A stretch of 8,843 nucleotides of DNA, taken from positions 1 through 8,843 of the forward strand of contig JAQCHG010000038.1 in the NCBI GenBank assembly GCA_027619675.1, read 5' to 3'. The stretch comes from Cyanobacteriota bacterium (GTDB lineage: Bacteria > Cyanobacteriota > Cyanobacteriia > Phormidesmidales > Phormidesmidaceae). The notes beneath the pieces were generated by a model. That model was given only the letters and a program-made list of their open reading frames with translations. It did no database searches and had not been told where the DNA came from. Below are positions 1 to 5,276 of the stretch, in pieces. Position numbers and translations under genes: made by a program. Positions within the stretch are counted from its first letter, which is position 1; the number at the start of each line of letters is the position of its first letter.

Positions 1-58
1 CCTTCACCCGCCGCTCTAATCCGGTCAGGGGGCTCCTCAAAGGCACCCAGCAACCAAT

Positions 59-433
59 CTATTTCTTCTTGAGATCTTCGAGTTGCTGACGCAGTGCTGC
101 GACCTGCTGCCGTAACGCTTCCGCCTGCTGGGCTTCCGCCGTGGCTGGGGCCTCATCCTCCTCCAGAATTTCAATGCGGCGGGGTTCAGCCGCTCCCTTC
201 GGGGCAGAGGCGCTTGGGGTCGGGGCCGCCTGTTGGGCCTTCTGCATCATGTCGTTCATGACCTTTTGGGCCTCTTCGGCGGTGAGTTCCCCCCTTGCCA
301 CCAGTTCATCCACAATCTTTTGGGCTTGAGCCCGAGCATCCTTCAAGGTATCCCCAGCCTTTTCCCCGGCGTAGGAGGCAATGCCCACCCCCAGATAAAA
401 CGCCTTTTGCACCAGATCACCTAAACCAGCCAT
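59..433 (-). CDS. Phasin-family protein with C-terminal coiled coil
   Basis: A 124-residue protein. Residues 1-68 match the short phasin-like domain common in cyanobacteria: a conserved opening (MAGLGDLVQKAFYLGVG), then a charged amphipathic helix with the stretch VDELVARGELTAEEAQKV. Residues 69-97 are a low-complexity linker rich in Ala, Pro and Ser, followed by an acidic patch. Residues 100-123 form a predicted coiled coil: L107, V111, L114, L118 and L121 follow a strict 4-3-4-3 heptad spacing, and the chain ends in three lysines. Phasins coat polyhydroxyalkanoate granules through an amphipathic surface and oligomerise through coiled coils. That role here is inference, because no phaC, phaE, phaA or phaB gene is in the window, and similar proteins are annotated in cyanobacteria not known to make the polymer. 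A GTG lies directly upstream of the ATG, but AGGAGG sits 6 nt before the ATG, which supports the ATG start. A terminator upstream separates it from the neighbouring minus-strand gene, so it probably has its own promoter. Confidence 0.85.
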   Translation of the reverse strand: MAGLGDLVQKAFYLGVGIASYAGEKAGDTLKDARAQAQKIVDELVARGELTAEEAQKVMNDMMQKAQQAAPTPSASAPKGAAEPRRIEILEEDEAPATAEAQQAEALRQQVAALRQQLEDLKKK

Positions 434-439
434 CACGGG

Positions 440-445
440 CCTCCT
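440..445 (-). promoter_or_regulatory. Shine-Dalgarno site of the phasin-like gene
   Basis: On the minus strand this reads AGGAGG, a perfect match to the anti-Shine-Dalgarno sequence. It is 6 nt from the ATG at 433 but only 3 nt from the preceding GTG at 436, so it decides the start. It is the only textbook site I found in the window; most other genes here have weak or no Shine-Dalgarno sequence. Confidence 0.8.
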
Positions 446-469
446 GAAGTCCTATTGAGCAGTCCTGTT

Positions 470-492
470 AAAAATCCACCCCTCCAAGGGTG
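470..492 (-). terminator. Rho-independent terminator after the 92-residue membrane protein gene
   Basis: Read on the minus strand, CACCC (492-488) pairs with GGGTG (481-477) across a 6-nt loop, and a run of five T residues (474-470) follows after two bases. It lies between the stop codon at 578 and the phasin start at 433, the right place and orientation to end the upstream transcript. The stem is short, so it may be modest in strength. Its 14-nt end, AAAAATCCACCCCT on the plus strand, recurs at 3831-3844 in another hairpin. Confidence 0.55.
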
Positions 493-554
493 CTTTTAGG
501 ATAGGAGGTAGCTTCCAACCCTGACCACTCGCAATATCCCCCCAACCCGGCTGC

Positions 555-580
555 TAACCGTAGCGATCGGTCCACGGTTA
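555..580 (-). repeat. Inverted repeat spanning the stop codon of the 92-residue gene
   Basis: TAACCGT (555-561) and ACGGTTA (574-580) are perfect 7-nt inverted arms around a 12-nt loop. On the minus strand the first arm begins exactly at the TAA stop of the membrane-protein gene. No T-run follows, so it is not a standard intrinsic terminator. It could be a 3'-end stabilising hairpin or a chance pairing. Confidence 0.4.
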
Positions 581-856
581 CCTCAACCCTGACTTGCCCT
601 CGGCTGGCTCGAAATATCGGTACCAGAGCCAGGTACCCAGACTGGTCAGCACAAGGGCTACCGTGCCCCCTGCGATCGCCCATCGGGGGTGATATCCGCC
701 CCGAGCCAAATTCTCCAGCCACAGATGGGTGCGATCGCTGGGCTGCACCCAAGCCAATATCAGGGGCGACAGATACATCAACGCTGCCCCCACCAGCAGC
801 CAACCCACCATGGCGGCTAAAAGAAAAACGGTTTTGGCCGTGGACTGTGATCCCAT
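578..856 (-). CDS. Small two-helix membrane protein of unknown function
   Basis: I do not recognise this 92-residue protein. It shows two hydrophobic segments, about residues 9-36 (VFLLAAMVGWLLVGAAL and onward) and 59-79 (WAIAGGTVALVLTSLGTWLW), joined by a polar loop of about 22 residues (QPSDRTHLWLENLARGGYHP) and ending in a short charged tail. The two-helix hairpin suggests an integral inner- or thylakoid-membrane protein. I place the start at the ATG at 856, which has AGGA 9 nt upstream. An in-frame TTG at 886 would add 10 residues and has no better ribosome site. HIP1 palindromes at 672 and 731 lie inside the gene, so its base composition fits its neighbours. It is followed by an inverted repeat at the stop and by a terminator, which together favour a real transcribed unit. 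The reading frame is short and is supported by hydrophobic pattern rather than by a known family. Confidence 0.6.
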   Translation of the reverse strand: MGSQSTAKTVFLLAAMVGWLLVGAALMYLSPLILAWVQPSDRTHLWLENLARGGYHPRWAIAGGTVALVLTSLGTWLWYRYFEPAEGKSGLR

Positions 857-1010
857 CGCTAGCGTTCCTAACGGTGTTTTGATCAAGCTATCACGGCCCT
901 AACGCCCAGAACCGTTCCCCTTCCACCTACATGCAGTGGACATTCTGGCCCATCTGCTCTATTCTTCATGGAGTTTTACGATGCCGTGAAATCATGAGTT
1001 TTTCGGGGGT

Positions 1011-1039
1011 TTGAGCCCTTAGGAACACGGTAAGGTAAT
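1011..1039 (+). promoter_or_regulatory. Weak candidate promoter for the wecA-like gene
   Basis: TTGAGC (1011-1016) and GGTAAT (1034-1039) are separated by 17 bp, and each matches four of six consensus bases. This would place the transcript start near 1046, about 87 nt before the ATG. Matches of this quality are common by chance. Confidence 0.25.
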
Positions 1040-1064
1040 GGCATCCCGATAAGGACAGTGGGCT

Positions 1065-1076
1065 TTCCCATGGGAA
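1065..1076. promoter_or_regulatory. Perfect 12-bp palindrome, possible operator
   Basis: TTCCCATGGGAA is its own reverse complement and ends 56 bp before the start of the wecA-like gene. If the candidate promoter at 1011-1039 is used, the palindrome lies just downstream of the transcript start, where a dimeric repressor could act. I do not recognise it as the site of a named regulator. Confidence 0.35.
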
Positions 1077-1132
1077 GTCTCTGGCCCGATAACCCCTGCA
1101 TGTTGGCTGCTGAACGGAGCTAAACGAGTCGA

Positions 1133-2203
1133 ATGCCTACTCACCTCTACCATCTAGCTGCCTTTATCATTTCTGCCTTAGTGGTGCTACTCACCACCCC
1201 CATCGTCCGTCGCATCGGCCTCAAAAGCGGACGGGTGGACCTGCCGGGGGGACGCAAGGTGCACGACCAACCAATGGTGCGCCTAGGGGGAATTTCTATA
1301 TTTTTAGGCACCCTATCTGCCCTCCTCTTTGCCTGGGCCATGGGTGGCTTCATCGACGGCAATGGTAGCCATTTAAGTTCCGTTCAAGAATATGCCATTT
1401 GGGGGGTCACCTTAGGGGGGTTGGCCTTCTTTTTAATTGGGTTAATTGATGACCTCTTTGGGCTATCGCCCATCAGCCGCCTACTGATGCAGGCAGGGGT
1501 GGCGGGTATTGCCTGGTATGTGGGGGTCAGTATTGATTTTCTAACGGTACCTTTTTGGGGGTTGGTGCAACTACCAGCGTGGATTAGCTTGCCCATCACC
1601 ATCATTTGGTTAGTGGGCATGACCAATGCCATCAACTGGATTGACGGCCTCGATGGCTTGGCCGCAGGTGTCTCTGGCATTGCCGCCACCATTATGTTGG
1701 TGGTGTGCCTGTTTATGAACCAACCCGCCGCCGCCCTCATTGCTGCCGCCTTAGCCGGGGGCGCTCTTGGCTTTTTGCGCTACAACTTCAACCCCGCCAA
1801 GATTTTCATGGGGGATGGGGGCTCCTATTTCATGGGCTTCACCCTGGCTGGGGTGGGCACCATTGGCCTGGTCAAGAGTGTCACGACAGTGGCGGTGCTG
1901 CTGCCCTATGTCATTCTGGCGGTGCCGATTCTCGACATGTCTGCCGTGATCTTCAATCGTCTACGGTCAGGGAGTTCTCCCTTTGTGGCAGACAAGCGCC
2001 ATCTCCACCACCGCTTGCTGGATGCGGGATTATCCCATCGCTGGGCAGTGTTGTTTATCTACGCCCTGACCCTGTGGGTGGGCAGTCTAGCCCTGGCGTT
2101 TGCTGGCATCCCTAGCGGTGTGGCCTATGCCCTTGGGGCTACTTTGCTATTGACCTATACCAGTTGGCGAGTGCGCCTATTGTCCCGTCGCTTGTCCCGC
2201 TAA
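1133..2203 (+). CDS. wecA: Undecaprenyl-phosphate N-acetylhexosamine-1-phosphate transferase, WecA/MraY family
   Basis: A 356-residue polytopic membrane protein of the polyprenyl-phosphate sugar-1-phosphate transferase family (MraY/WecA/TagO). Enzymes of this family move a sugar-1-phosphate from a UDP-sugar to a membrane lipid phosphate, starting a cell-surface glycan. Visible family motifs are K42-V-H followed by P47 and LGG at 51-53; the D106-D107 pair in LIGLIDDLFG that binds magnesium; N165, N168, D171 and D174 in TNAINWIDGLDGLAAG; FMGDGG at 225-230; and the histidine-rich loop KRHLHHRLL at 288-296. The histidine loop is typical of the WecA/TagO branch, which uses UDP-GlcNAc, rather than of MraY, so lipid-linked GlcNAc for O-antigen-like or exopolysaccharide is the likely product. 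The substrate is inferred. About ten hydrophobic segments span the chain, and its length is normal for the family. The ATG start is supported by the N-terminal helix beginning immediately; only a distant GGAG lies upstream, 13 nt away. Adjacent plus-strand genes are unrelated and far apart, so it is probably transcribed alone. Confidence 0.92.
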   Translation: MPTHLYHLAAFIISALVVLLTTPIVRRIGLKSGRVDLPGGRKVHDQPMVRLGGISIFLGTLSALLFAWAMGGFIDGNGSHLSSVQEYAIWGVTLGGLAFFLIGLIDDLFGLSPISRLLMQAGVAGIAWYVGVSIDFLTVPFWGLVQLPAWISLPITIIWLVGMTNAINWIDGLDGLAAGVSGIAATIMLVVCLFMNQPAAALIAAALAGGALGFLRYNFNPAKIFMGDGGSYFMGFTLAGVGTIGLVKSVTTVAVLLPYVILAVPILDMSAVIFNRLRSGSSPFVADKRHLHHRLLDAGLSHRWAVLFIYALTLWVGSLALAFAGIPSGVAYALGATLLLTYTSWRVRLLSRRLSR

Positions 2204-2354
2204 TCCCGGTGTTAATCGCTGTGGCTTGTTCCTCACTATCCCATCACTGGCAAGGAACGAGTAGCGCACGGTGTCGCAGGCGACCTTTCTAACCTCGGTT
2301 CGGGATAAGTCTATGGAGGAGATGCCGTGACGCTCCACCCCAGAGAATCCGTAG

Positions 2355-2374
2355 GGGCGCAGGGGGCTGCGCCC
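2355..2374. repeat. GC-rich hairpin, possible remnant of a dispersed palindromic repeat
   Basis: GGGCGCAG (2355-2362) and CTGCGCCC (2367-2374) are perfect 8-bp arms around a GGGG loop. Short dispersed palindromes of the type GTAGGGGCGC with a complementary arm are known in many cyanobacterial genomes, and the left flank here (GTAGGGGCGC at 2351-2360) resembles that pattern. One copy cannot show that it is dispersed. No T-run follows on either strand. Confidence 0.45.
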
Positions 2375-2550
2375 TGAAAATGTATCGGGCAACCGGATAT
2401 CTGAGCCCATGTCGGGCGGGTTGTCCACCTATCCCTTGCCCTAGGGATTCGCGCCTAGAAGTCTGTCAGATATCGGCAAGCCTTCTCTGAGACGAGTCCC
2501 CGCCTTTGTCCACAAGGGGAGGCAGGTTGGGGCGTGGGAATTGCCGTCCG

Positions 2551-2580
2551 CTGCAAAGGCTGAGGTGCTTTCGTTACAAT
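2551..2580 (+). promoter_or_regulatory. Candidate promoter of the methyltransferase gene
   Basis: TACAAT (2575-2580) matches five of six bases of the -10 consensus. The -35 position holds only CTGCAA (2551-2556, 18 bp spacing), a poor match; many cyanobacterial promoters have a -10 box without a -35 box. The transcript would begin near 2587, giving a leader of about 34 nt. An inverted repeat, ACAAT and ATTGT, overlaps it. Confidence 0.4.
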
Positions 2581-2620
2581 CCCTTACATTGTCAACTTTG
2601 AATACCATCTCACCTAGACC

Positions 2621-3715
2621 ATGGCGGATACGCTGACGAAACTGGCCTATCAAACTTTTCAGGACAGCATAAGCTACTTCAGCCTTGGGCACCGGACATT
2701 GCTGACCCAGTTACGTCAGTGGTTACGCCCCGAGATTAAGTTAGAGATCCAGACAGTCTCCCCCACCCTTTTGGGGGAGTTAGCCCAACGTCGAGCCGAT
2801 TTGCTGGCGTTGGACTGGCAGGAGGCAGAAGTGGGCATCTACCCAGAATCCCTGCTGTTTGATCATCCTTGGGATGATTTTGTGCGCTACTACCCTACCC
2901 TGCTGCTGGATACCCCCCGCGTCTGGGATCGGCTGGCCAAGGGGGAAGCCCAAGCCTTTGACGAAGACATTGATACGGCGACCTATCCCCAGTACTATCG
3001 GCGCAATTTTCATTACCAAACCAATGGCTACCTGAGTGACGAGTCGGCCAATCTCTACGATCTTCAGGTGGAACTGTTGTTTAACGGGGGGGCTGATGCC
3101 ATGCGGCGGCGGGTGCTGGCTCCGTTGAAACGGGGATTGGAGGCGATCGCCACCGCCAAGGCGGGCAGTCGCAGCGATCGCATGGGCATGATCCCCTTTA
3201 GCCATATGAAGGTGCTAGATGTGGCCTGCGGTACAGGACGCACCTTAAAAATGCTGCAAGGGGCCTTCCCGGCGTTGTCCCTGTTTGGGCTGGACCTGTC
3301 CCCTGCGTACCTGCGCAAAGCCAACCAGTTGCTCAGCCGGAGCCCCCAAGCTCTACCCCAACTGGTTCAAGGCCAAGGGGAAGCGATGCCCTACCGGGAT
3401 GCCTATTTTGACGGGCTAACCTGCGTCTTTTTGTTTCACGAGCTGCCGGGGCCGGTACGGCAGCAGGTGATTGAGGAGTGTTTTCGGGTGACGAAACCCG
3501 GCGGGGTATTGGTGATCTGCGATTCGATCCAGATGATCGACACCCCAGAATTGGAACCAATGATGGCCAATTTTCCGGTCCTATTCCATGAACCCTTCTA
3601 TGGCGATTATGTGCGGGATGATTTGGGGCAACGGCTAGAAATAGCGGGTTTCCGAGACATTACCACCGAGGTTCACTTCGTTAGTAAGTACTGGGTAGCC
3701 CACAAGCCTGCCTAG
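2621..3715 (+). CDS. Class I SAM-dependent methyltransferase with a long N-terminal extension
   Basis: A 364-residue protein whose C-terminal half is a Rossmann-fold methyltransferase of the UbiE/Methyltransf_11 type. Motif I is VLDVACGTGRTL at 198-209, the glycine-rich SAM loop. The acidic residue at the end of strand 2 is D225 in GLDLS. Motif II lies around 253-276 (GEAMPYRDAYFDGL, then FLFHELP), and motif III is TKPGGVLVICDS at 291-302. Residues 1-170 are not part of the catalytic fold. They are rich in aromatic residues and include YPQYYRRNFHYQTNGYLSDE at 122-141, which looks conserved in type but has no function I can name. The methyl acceptor is unknown; a lipid, quinone or other small molecule is typical of this fold but is only a guess. 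There is no Shine-Dalgarno site before the ATG, though the coding pattern is continuous from it. It stands alone, with gaps of 417 and 197 bp on either side, and contains two HIP1 sites at 3143 and 3174. Confidence 0.88.
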   Translation: MADTLTKLAYQTFQDSISYFSLGHRTLLTQLRQWLRPEIKLEIQTVSPTLLGELAQRRADLLALDWQEAEVGIYPESLLFDHPWDDFVRYYPTLLLDTPRVWDRLAKGEAQAFDEDIDTATYPQYYRRNFHYQTNGYLSDESANLYDLQVELLFNGGADAMRRRVLAPLKRGLEAIATAKAGSRSDRMGMIPFSHMKVLDVACGTGRTLKMLQGAFPALSLFGLDLSPAYLRKANQLLSRSPQALPQLVQGQGEAMPYRDAYFDGLTCVFLFHELPGPVRQQVIEECFRVTKPGGVLVICDSIQMIDTPELEPMMANFPVLFHEPFYGDYVRDDLGQRLEIAGFRDITTEVHFVSKYWVAHKPA

Positions 3716-3830
3716 TGCCGAGTGACGTCAATTTGCCAACCGTTTCCTAGGATGGGGGAGCAGAGGGGCAAGGGGGCCAAAGGGACTGTGACTGCCGCCA
3801 CAGAATCCGAGGGAGGTGACGGCGATCTAA

Positions 3831-3871
3831 AAAAATCCACCCCTGCCCCTGCGATCGCAGACGGCAGGGGT
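3831..3871 (-). terminator. Hairpin with terminator features on the minus strand
   Basis: The arms ACCCCTGCC (3839-3847) and GGCAGGGGT (3863-3871) are a perfect 9-bp inverted repeat. The loop itself contains a perfect 12-bp palindrome, CTGCGATCGCAG (3849-3860), centred on a HIP1 site. Read on the minus strand, the hairpin is followed by GGA and then a run of seven T residues, as in a rho-independent terminator. Read on the plus strand, no T-run follows, so it is a poor terminator for the methyltransferase gene. No minus-strand gene is visible just upstream, so its purpose is unclear. Confidence 0.45.
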
Positions 3872-3912
3872 TAGAGTTTGGGAGAGAGATCGCAAAGGAC
3901 GACCCAAGACCC

Positions 3913-4392
3913 ATGACAACTGCTCAATCTGGCCTAGAAACCCTAGCGGCGTTTGACAGTGATGACGCTGAGGCATCTGTCCCCATGGACCACGTCGAGA
4001 TTATCGAAACGGTCATTGCCAGCCTAGAACAGGATCAGAGTGCCATGGTCAGCCGTCATGAAGGCGGCTATCTCTGGAAGTTTAAGTACGGCAGTGTCGA
4101 TGTCTACGTGCAGCTTACGGGCACCAACGATGAAGACATCATCACGGTATGGTCTCCCGTGCTGACCCTGCCAGCGCGGGATGAAACCAAGCTCATGCGC
4201 CATCTGCTGGAAATGAACTGCGGCGAGACCTTTGAAGCCTGTTTCGGCATTTTGGGTGATCGGGTGGTGGTGCTGGCCAGTCGGCCATTGGCAGATATGT
4301 CGGCGGGGGAAACCTCTCGGATTATGACCATTGTCGCCACCATTGCCGACGACAACGATGAATCCCTACAGGCGGAATACGGGGCCAGCTAA
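3913..4392 (+). CDS. YbjN-domain protein (type III secretion chaperone-like fold)
   Basis: A soluble 159-residue protein that fits the YbjN family, whose fold resembles type III secretion chaperones, although no secretion system is implied. Residues 1-25 are an acidic, probably flexible tail. Residues 26-145 form the domain: a first helix (VEIIETVIASLEQD), beta strands around YLWKFKYGSVDVYVQLTG (53-70) and DIITVWSPVLTLP (75-87), a helix (ETKLMRHLLEMNC), and then a strand pair with DRVVVLASRPLADMS (116-130) and a closing helix. The tail is acidic again. Escherichia coli YbjN is linked to stress tolerance and motility, but the biochemical role of the cyanobacterial members is not established. 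There is no signal peptide or membrane segment, so it is likely cytoplasmic. The ATG at 3913 has AAGGA 13 nt upstream, a long spacing. The next gene starts 14 bp after its stop, so the two are probably co-transcribed. Confidence 0.82.
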   Translation: MTTAQSGLETLAAFDSDDAEASVPMDHVEIIETVIASLEQDQSAMVSRHEGGYLWKFKYGSVDVYVQLTGTNDEDIITVWSPVLTLPARDETKLMRHLLEMNCGETFEACFGILGDRVVVLASRPLADMSAGETSRIMTIVATIADDNDESLQAEYGAS

Positions 4393-4406
4393 CGGACACC
4401 TTCCCC

Positions 4407-5276
4407 ATGAGTGCGGTCAGCGGACGCTACCTACCGCCCATGGTCGCCGCTGGCAGCGTCCATATGGCGGTAGACACTTGGCTGCTAGACCAGCAGGTTG
4501 CTGACCAGGGAAAATTCGCGCTGCGGTTTTACACCTGGACCCCCGCCACGGTTTCCCTGGGCTATCACCAGCGCCAATGGCCCGCCCATTGGTCTCGACT
4601 GCGCTGGCAGGGGCGGCCCTTGGCGCTGGTGCGGCGTCCCTCTGGGGGGCGCGCGGTGCTGCACCAGGGGGATTTGACCTACGCGATCGCCCTACCCCTG
4701 CATAACCAGCGCCGCCAAGACTGTTACCGCCGCATCTGTGATGGGTTGATAGCGGGCTGGCGACAGTTGGGGGTGGACCTCCACTATGGAACCGCAGGCC
4801 GGGGCTACATCCACCGTCCCGACTGCTTTGGCACCGCCACCGCCGCCGATTTGGTGACCCCCGAGGGGTTCAAGCTCATTGGCAGTGCCCAACTGCGGCG
4901 GGGCCATGGGCTGTTGCAGCATGGCTCCATGCGGCTGTGGACAGACCCGGATCTGTATGAAGCGGTGTTTGGTGTGCCCTTGGGCACCTGGCAACGGCCC
5001 CCAGGGCTCCCGACGACACCGCCCGATGCCTCCCGGATTTCCGGTGTCGAGCTTGACCGCAACGACCTTCAGCGGCCACGGTCCCCCACGGTCCCGATGC
5101 CGTCCGCTGGAGGCAATGGCTGGGAATCCCCTGTTTTGGACCGTTTGATGGCGGTGCTCAAGGCGGCGATCGCCCAGCAGTTAGACCTTGAGTTTGTGGA
5201 GCAACCCCTCACGGCAGCGGAATGGACAGCCATCCAAACCGCCTCATTCCACGGCACCCTTGGCCAAGGACGCTAA
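4407..5276 (+). CDS. Lipoate-protein ligase / octanoyltransferase family protein
   Basis: A 289-residue member of the biotin/lipoate ligase (BPL/LplA/LipB/LipM) family, which attaches lipoyl or octanoyl groups to lysines of dehydrogenase E2 subunits and glycine-cleavage H protein. Diagnostic blocks are RFYTWTPATVSLGYHQ (40-55), the substrate loop RRPSGGRAVLHQGDLTYA (76-93), DCFGTATAADLV (139-150), KLIGSAQLRR (156-165) with the conserved lysine K156, and LLQHGSMRL (169-177). C140, in the CF pair before the lysine block, sits where LipM-type octanoyltransferases carry their nucleophilic cysteine. Transfer from octanoyl-ACP is therefore as plausible as ATP-dependent ligation. A proline-rich, poorly conserved insert covers about 197-238. 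The start ATG lies 14 bp after the YbjN-family gene and has only a weak purine tract upstream. The last 33 bp overlap the end of the opposing protease gene. The family assignment is firm, but the exact reaction is not. Confidence 0.87.
   Translation: MSAVSGRYLPPMVAAGSVHMAVDTWLLDQQVADQGKFALRFYTWTPATVSLGYHQRQWPAHWSRLRWQGRPLALVRRPSGGRAVLHQGDLTYAIALPLHNQRRQDCYRRICDGLIAGWRQLGVDLHYGTAGRGYIHRPDCFGTATAADLVTPEGFKLIGSAQLRRGHGLLQHGSMRLWTDPDLYEAVFGVPLGTWQRPPGLPTTPPDASRISGVELDRNDLQRPRSPTVPMPSAGGNGWESPVLDRLMAVLKAAIAQQLDLEFVEQPLTAAEWTAIQTASFHGTLGQGR

Larger units (their letters stand above)
857..1132. other. Divergent intergenic region between the small membrane protein and the wecA-like gene
   Basis: This 276-bp stretch must hold the promoters of both flanking genes. 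I see no RNA gene or convincing open frame in it. It contains a weak sigma-70-like promoter toward the plus-strand gene and a 12-bp palindrome, both listed separately. A nine-codon frame at 968-997 (MEFYDAVKS) has no ribosome site and is probably chance. Confidence 0.5.
2204..2620. other. 417-bp intergenic region with small inverted repeats
   Basis: No convincing gene is visible; open frames on the minus strand here overlap flanking genes and resemble no known protein. Recognisable structures are an inverted pair GTTCCT/AGGAAC (2228-2233, 2253-2258), a GC-rich 8-bp hairpin at 2355-2374, and a candidate promoter with an overlapping inverted repeat just before the methyltransferase gene. No clear intrinsic terminator with a T-run follows the wecA-like gene. 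Confidence 0.6.

Noticed and set aside
468..803. 111-codon open frame on the minus strand overlapping the small membrane-protein gene
   Set aside because: It competes with the frame that has two clean hydrophobic segments and a better start, and it runs through the terminator at 470-492 and the inverted repeat at 555-580.
968..997. Possible nine-codon leader peptide (MEFYDAVKS) upstream of the wecA-like gene
   Set aside because: It has no ribosome site, no run of regulatory codons and no attenuator hairpin after it.
1012..1022. 11-nt repeat TGAGCCCTTAG shared with 6509-6519
   Set aside because: Several 11-nt repeats are expected by chance in 8.8 kb, and the two sites have different contexts.
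2177..2692. Two 83-codon minus-strand open frames (2177-2428 and 2441-2692) around the 417-bp gap
   Set aside because: Both run into flanking plus-strand genes, have no ribosome site, and show no hydrophobic, repeat or domain pattern.
3723..3730. TGACGTCA palindrome just after the methyltransferase stop
   Set aside because: An 8-bp palindrome is expected many times in a window of this size, and its place downstream of a gene gives no support for an operator.
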